Made by a program: the position numbers and the translations under genes. From contig NZ_AUFB01000030.1 in assembly GCF_000426285.1 (NCBI RefSeq), positions 1-45,737 of the forward strand: DNA of 45,737 nucleotides, read 5' to 3'. Under the pieces are notes generated by a model, which was not told the DNA's origin, did no database searches, and was given only the letters and a program-made list of their open reading frames with translations. This DNA is from Rhizobium leucaenae USDA 9039 (lineage in GTDB: Bacteria > Pseudomonadota > Alphaproteobacteria > Rhizobiales > Rhizobiaceae). Of this stretch, positions 42,888 through 45,737 are shown one piece after another; position 1 is the first letter of the stretch; the number at the start of each line of letters is the position of its first letter.

Positions 42888-45737
42888 TCAGGCGCCAGCG
42901 GTTTGCGTATGCGTTGCAAGTTGCTCTTCGTGGTTGTTGAACAGCACGTGGACGGTATCGTGGCCTGTCGGCGCGTAGTTCTGCAGCGTGGCGACCACAT
43001 GGGTTTCCGAGCCGGTGTTGATGCTGATCTTCGTCGAATTGGTTGCGGTATCGACCGCTGCCGTCATCGACGCGACAGCACTTGCCTCGGTCATGCCCGG
43101 ATGTTCGCCGACCAGCGCGTTCAGCAGGTTCGAAACATCCAGCTTGTCGCCCTCTCCCTTCGGGCTGAAGTCGGTGATGACGTCAGCCATGTTGAGGTTG
43201 TGCAGAGCCTGGGCATCGAGCACGAAGGTATCCGCGCCCGCGCCGCCGGTCATGGTGTAGCCGCCACCGCTCGTCAGCGTGTCGTTGCCGTCGGTGCCGT
43301 AGAGGTGGCCGACACCGCTGAAGTTGATCTCGGCATAGTCACCATCATGACCGAGCGAGAAGTCGCTGGCCGAGTAGTCGCCGGTGAGACCGATGGTAGC
43401 GGTGTGGGTACCGTCGGTGACGGTCAGCACGCCACCAGTCTTGGCCGCATTTTCCGCAAAGGAGAAGCTGGCGGTCGCGGCAGAGATATCGCCGAACCGC
43501 AGCGCATCATTGGCGTCAAGGCCGGCGATCGTACCCGTGAAGGCCGCCGCGTGGTCGATGGTGATGGTGGCCTGGGCGTCCGTGCTCAGCGTGATCCCCT
43601 CGCTGAACGAGCCGCCGATTTCGAGGCTGGCATGACCCGACAACAGCGCTGTGCCGCTGCCGCTGACACTGCCCTCGAGATTGATGTTGCCGCCGTTCGC
43701 CCACAGTAGGCCGTCATTGACGACGCTGCTGTGTATGTCGAGGCCGCCGGTCCCGGTCGCCTCCAGCGTGCCGGTGTTGTTCACCGCGTTGACACCGGTG
43801 TCGATGACGAGCGCGTGGCTGCCGTCGGCAATGATTGTGCCTTCGTTGACCAGCGTCAGGTGACCGTCGCCGAGCTGGCCTGCACCGGAGATGGTGTTGT
43901 CAACGTTGGTCAGCGTGACATTGTCACCGCTTCCGAAGATGACGTTGGCCGCATCGTCGGACAGCGTCACCGTGCCGCCGCCGGTCAGGGTGAGGCTGTG
44001 CTGCACGATTTCGAAGGCCGTCTCGCTGCCGGTGGAGCCGAGATGGATGCTGCCGGTGTTGTCGAGCGTGCCGCTGAACGGCATCAACGCGCCGTCGTTG
44101 AGCACCATGTCGCCGGTATTATGCGTCACCACGGCCTCGCTGAACAGGAAGTCGTCCGCGGTAAGAGCCGCGGCGCTGACGCCCGCCAAGGTGATGGTCT
44201 CGCCATCGCCGAGCGTGATGACGGCATTGCCCGACGCGTCGGTCGACAAATGGGCCTGAACGTCCGCGAAGCTATTGAAGCCCGCGAAGCCTATCAGATC
44301 GATCTTGTCATGCGCCGTATCGAAGTTATGCACGACATCGGCGCCGATAGTGTTTGCAAAGACTAGCGTGTCGTTGCCGCTTGATGCGGTCAGCGTATCG
44401 TCGCCCGACCAGGCGAAGATCGGCGAACCCTTGGTATAGGCTTCGACGTTGTCGGCCACAGTCGCGATGCCAGTCGAGCCGTCCGCATTGGTCCAGGTCT
44501 CGGTGACCTGCAGAACAAGCGCACCGGTGGCGCCATCGGGCGAGGTGACCGTCAGCGACGACGGATCGTTCGTCCACACAGACCAGGTACCATCGGCATT
44601 ATGCGTGCCTTCGCTGAGCACCCAGCCTACCGGCACTCCCGCAATGCTCATGGTCACCGCACCGACGTGATTTGACGGATCGGCAAGGGCGAGGTTGATG
44701 GCCTCGCCGGAGACACCGGCCGGCTTGAATGTCAACAGGTTGCTGTTTGTCCCGGCGTTGCCGGCAAGATCGGTATAGCTACTCCCCGAGACTGAGGCAG
44801 ACTTCCAGCCGTTGTTCCAGTTGAGAATATTCGCCGTGTAGATGTCCTGGCCGGAGGCATTCACGCCAACATGCTTGAAGTTGTAGAGTAAGTAATTGCT
44901 ATCCTGCGTAACGTCATTGATGTTGAACCCAGACACTGCCTCGCTGAAGGTGAAGGTCATCACGCCGCTGTTCTGCGTAATGACAAGTGTCGGCGCCGTC
45001 GTATCGATCTTGATATCATAGGCGCCGCTCGGCGATAGCGGGCTGGTGGTGCCCGCATCCGTGAGCGAGGCCCGGAAGTTATAAGTCGATCCGTTCGTCA
45101 GCGTCGGGGTGGTAATATCGACATACCCATTGCTGATATTGGTCGACGTTAGCATGACGGCCGTGCCGAGTGCGCTCGTGCCGTTATAGAGCTGCACCGT
45201 ATCACCGCTGACAGCACCGGTTCCAGTCAGGCTTACGCGAATACCAAGATTGGTGTCATCCGTAACCGCACCGTCAGCCAGGTTGCCTTGGATCGGCCCA
45301 ACATTGTCGGTGACACGGCTGATGCTCGGTGCCAATACCGCCTCGTTGGTGCCGTGGATGGTTACAACAATATCCTGTGAAGCTGTTCCGTCTGCGGACG
45401 CTACGGTCAGCTTATCCGTAACCGTCGCCCCCCCGTTCAATGCCTGCACATTCGAGGCAGAGTTGTTGAGCGTGTAGCCCCAAACACCGGTCGTGGCGTT
45501 AAACGTGAACGTGCCGTAGGTGCCAGTCAGCGATGCTGGTATCTGGAAATGGCTCTGGCCATTGTCCACGTCTGCAACCGTCAGCACACCATTGGCCGTC
45601 AACTGGCCATCCTCGGTGACCGAGCCGGTCGCCGAGCCCGAGATCGAGGCGGCATCGTTCGTGCCGTTGACTGTCACCACGACCGTCTGGGTGGTGATAC
45701 CGCCCTGGCCGTCGCTCACCTGAACCGTGAAGCTTTC
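42888..45737 (-). CDS. Large VCBS/RTX secreted protein, C-terminal part (partial)
   Basis: The frame is open to the right edge (first residues ESFTVQVSDGQGG), so the GTG at 45719 is not a real start; 949 residues are visible. Order: end of one VCBS repeat (to about 25), a full VCBS repeat (about 30-120, SGSATGSVTEDGQL ... VTIHGTNEA), Ig-like domains at about 125-260 and 260-350, an adhesin-like beta-rich region at about 400-800 with a DTLTASSGNDTLVF calcium motif, and RTX repeats YGTDGNDTLTSGGGYTMTGG at about 820-850. A T1SS C-terminal target region with DVITDFSPKGEGDKLDVSNLL follows. Such proteins are exported by type I secretion and bind calcium, acting in adhesion or biofilms. No transporter genes are in view. 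Confidence 0.85.
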   Translation of the reverse strand, partial: ESFTVQVSDGQGGITTQTVVVTVNGTNDAASISGSATGSVTEDGQLTANGVLTVADVDNGQSHFQIPASLTGTYGTFTFNATTGVWGYTLNNSASNVQALNGGATVTDKLTVASADGTASQDIVVTIHGTNEAVLAPSISRVTDNVGPIQGNLADGAVTDDTNLGIRVSLTGTGAVSGDTVQLYNGTSALGTAVMLTSTNISNGYVDITTPTLTNGSTYNFRASLTDAGTTSPLSPSGAYDIKIDTTAPTLVITQNSGVMTFTFSEAVSGFNINDVTQDSNYLLYNFKHVGVNASGQDIYTANILNWNNGWKSASVSGSSYTDLAGNAGTNSNLLTFKPAGVSGEAINLALADPSNHVGAVTMSIAGVPVGWVLSEGTHNADGTWSVWTNDPSSLTVTSPDGATGALVLQVTETWTNADGSTGIATVADNVEAYTKGSPIFAWSGDDTLTASSGNDTLVFANTIGADVVHNFDTAHDKIDLIGFAGFNSFADVQAHLSTDASGNAVITLGDGETITLAGVSAAALTADDFLFSEAVVTHNTGDMVLNDGALMPFSGTLDNTGSIHLGSTGSETAFEIVQHSLTLTGGGTVTLSDDAANVIFGSGDNVTLTNVDNTISGAGQLGDGHLTLVNEGTIIADGSHALVIDTGVNAVNNTGTLEATGTGGLDIHSSVVNDGLLWANGGNINLEGSVSGSGTALLSGHASLEIGGSFSEGITLSTDAQATITIDHAAAFTGTIAGLDANDALRFGDISAATASFSFAENAAKTGGVLTVTDGTHTATIGLTGDYSASDFSLGHDGDYAEINFSGVGHLYGTDGNDTLTSGGGYTMTGGAGADTFVLDAQALHNLNMADVITDFSPKGEGDKLDVSNLLNALVGEHPGMTEASAVASMTAAVDTATNSTKISINTGSETHVVATLQNYAPTGHDTVHVLFNNHEEQLATHTQTAGA

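Noticed and set aside
42816..43709. 297-codon plus-strand frame opposite the RTX protein
   Set aside because: Antisense to a clear repeat protein; composition rich in Arg, Gly and Val with no domain.
1..45737. CRISPR arrays, tRNA or rRNA genes, replication origin
   Set aside because: No regularly spaced repeats, cloverleaf with CCA-like end, rRNA motifs or repABC genes were seen.

Overview
The window reads as an accessory replicon, most likely a large plasmid, of a Rhizobium-like alphaproteobacterium. The reasons are a fragment of a virB-type conjugation operon with a divergent winged-helix regulator, an IS21-family end, a DUF1612 remnant of the type common on rhizobial plasmids, a high density of ABC importers with GntR-type regulators, and a plasmid-style dinB. 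No rRNA, tRNA, CRISPR array or replication origin was seen. All family calls come from reading translated motifs; no database search was run.

Layout. (1) 1-2275: end of an IS21-type element, then virB2, virB1 and a TrbM-like gene on the minus strand, with a divergent regulator resembling RctA. The IS sits where virB3 would be expected. (2) 2474-13843: a catabolic block. On the minus strand a class III aminotransferase, a thiamine-diphosphate enzyme and a short-chain dehydrogenase overlap one another, followed by an OmpR-type regulator with a degenerate receiver. A GntR regulator lies upstream, and a polyamine-type ABC importer and a GabD-like dehydrogenase run on the plus strand. A perfect 18-bp palindrome precedes both the aminotransferase operon and the GntR/ABC divergent promoter. 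Two weaker copies precede a second degenerate OmpR-type regulator at 14965. (3) 13844-18363: an MFS remnant, a hairpin-rich stretch, a small gene, the second regulator, a serine-palmitoyltransferase/AONS-fold enzyme (CqsA relatives are in this superfamily), a small protein, and a fused remnant of a DUF1612 gene and acetyl-CoA synthetase.

(4) 18454-28148: a locus that fits import and breakdown of an opine or guanidino compound. The minus strand carries ureohydrolase, OccT/NocT-like binding protein, omega-aminotransferase, gamma-glutamyltransferase family protein and succinate-semialdehyde dehydrogenase. The plus strand carries a GntR regulator, two permeases and an ATPase with a frameshift. 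A route from a guanidino acid through an omega-amino acid and a semialdehyde to a dicarboxylate is plausible (inference). (5) 28199-30718: a ligD start remnant, intact dinB, a 58-residue membrane protein, and a DinB-superfamily remnant.

(6) 30901-40939: two sugar-type (CUT2) ABC systems. The first is split across a divergent promoter with an NAD-dependent epimerase. The second is a four-gene operon with two different permeases. Between them lie a probable chrA tail and an MFS gene. (7) 40940-45737: a region of decayed genes with one tiny membrane ORF, a 5'-truncated amino-acid permease, and the C-terminal 949 residues of a large VCBS/RTX secreted protein that runs off the right edge.

The recurring theme is a mosaic: intact transport and catabolic operons separated by short remnants (istB, MFS, DUF1612, acs, ligD, DinB-family, chrA, permease). 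The most interesting signal is the repeated GntR-like palindrome connecting the metabolic operon with two paralogous regulators whose receiver domains lack most phosphorylation residues.
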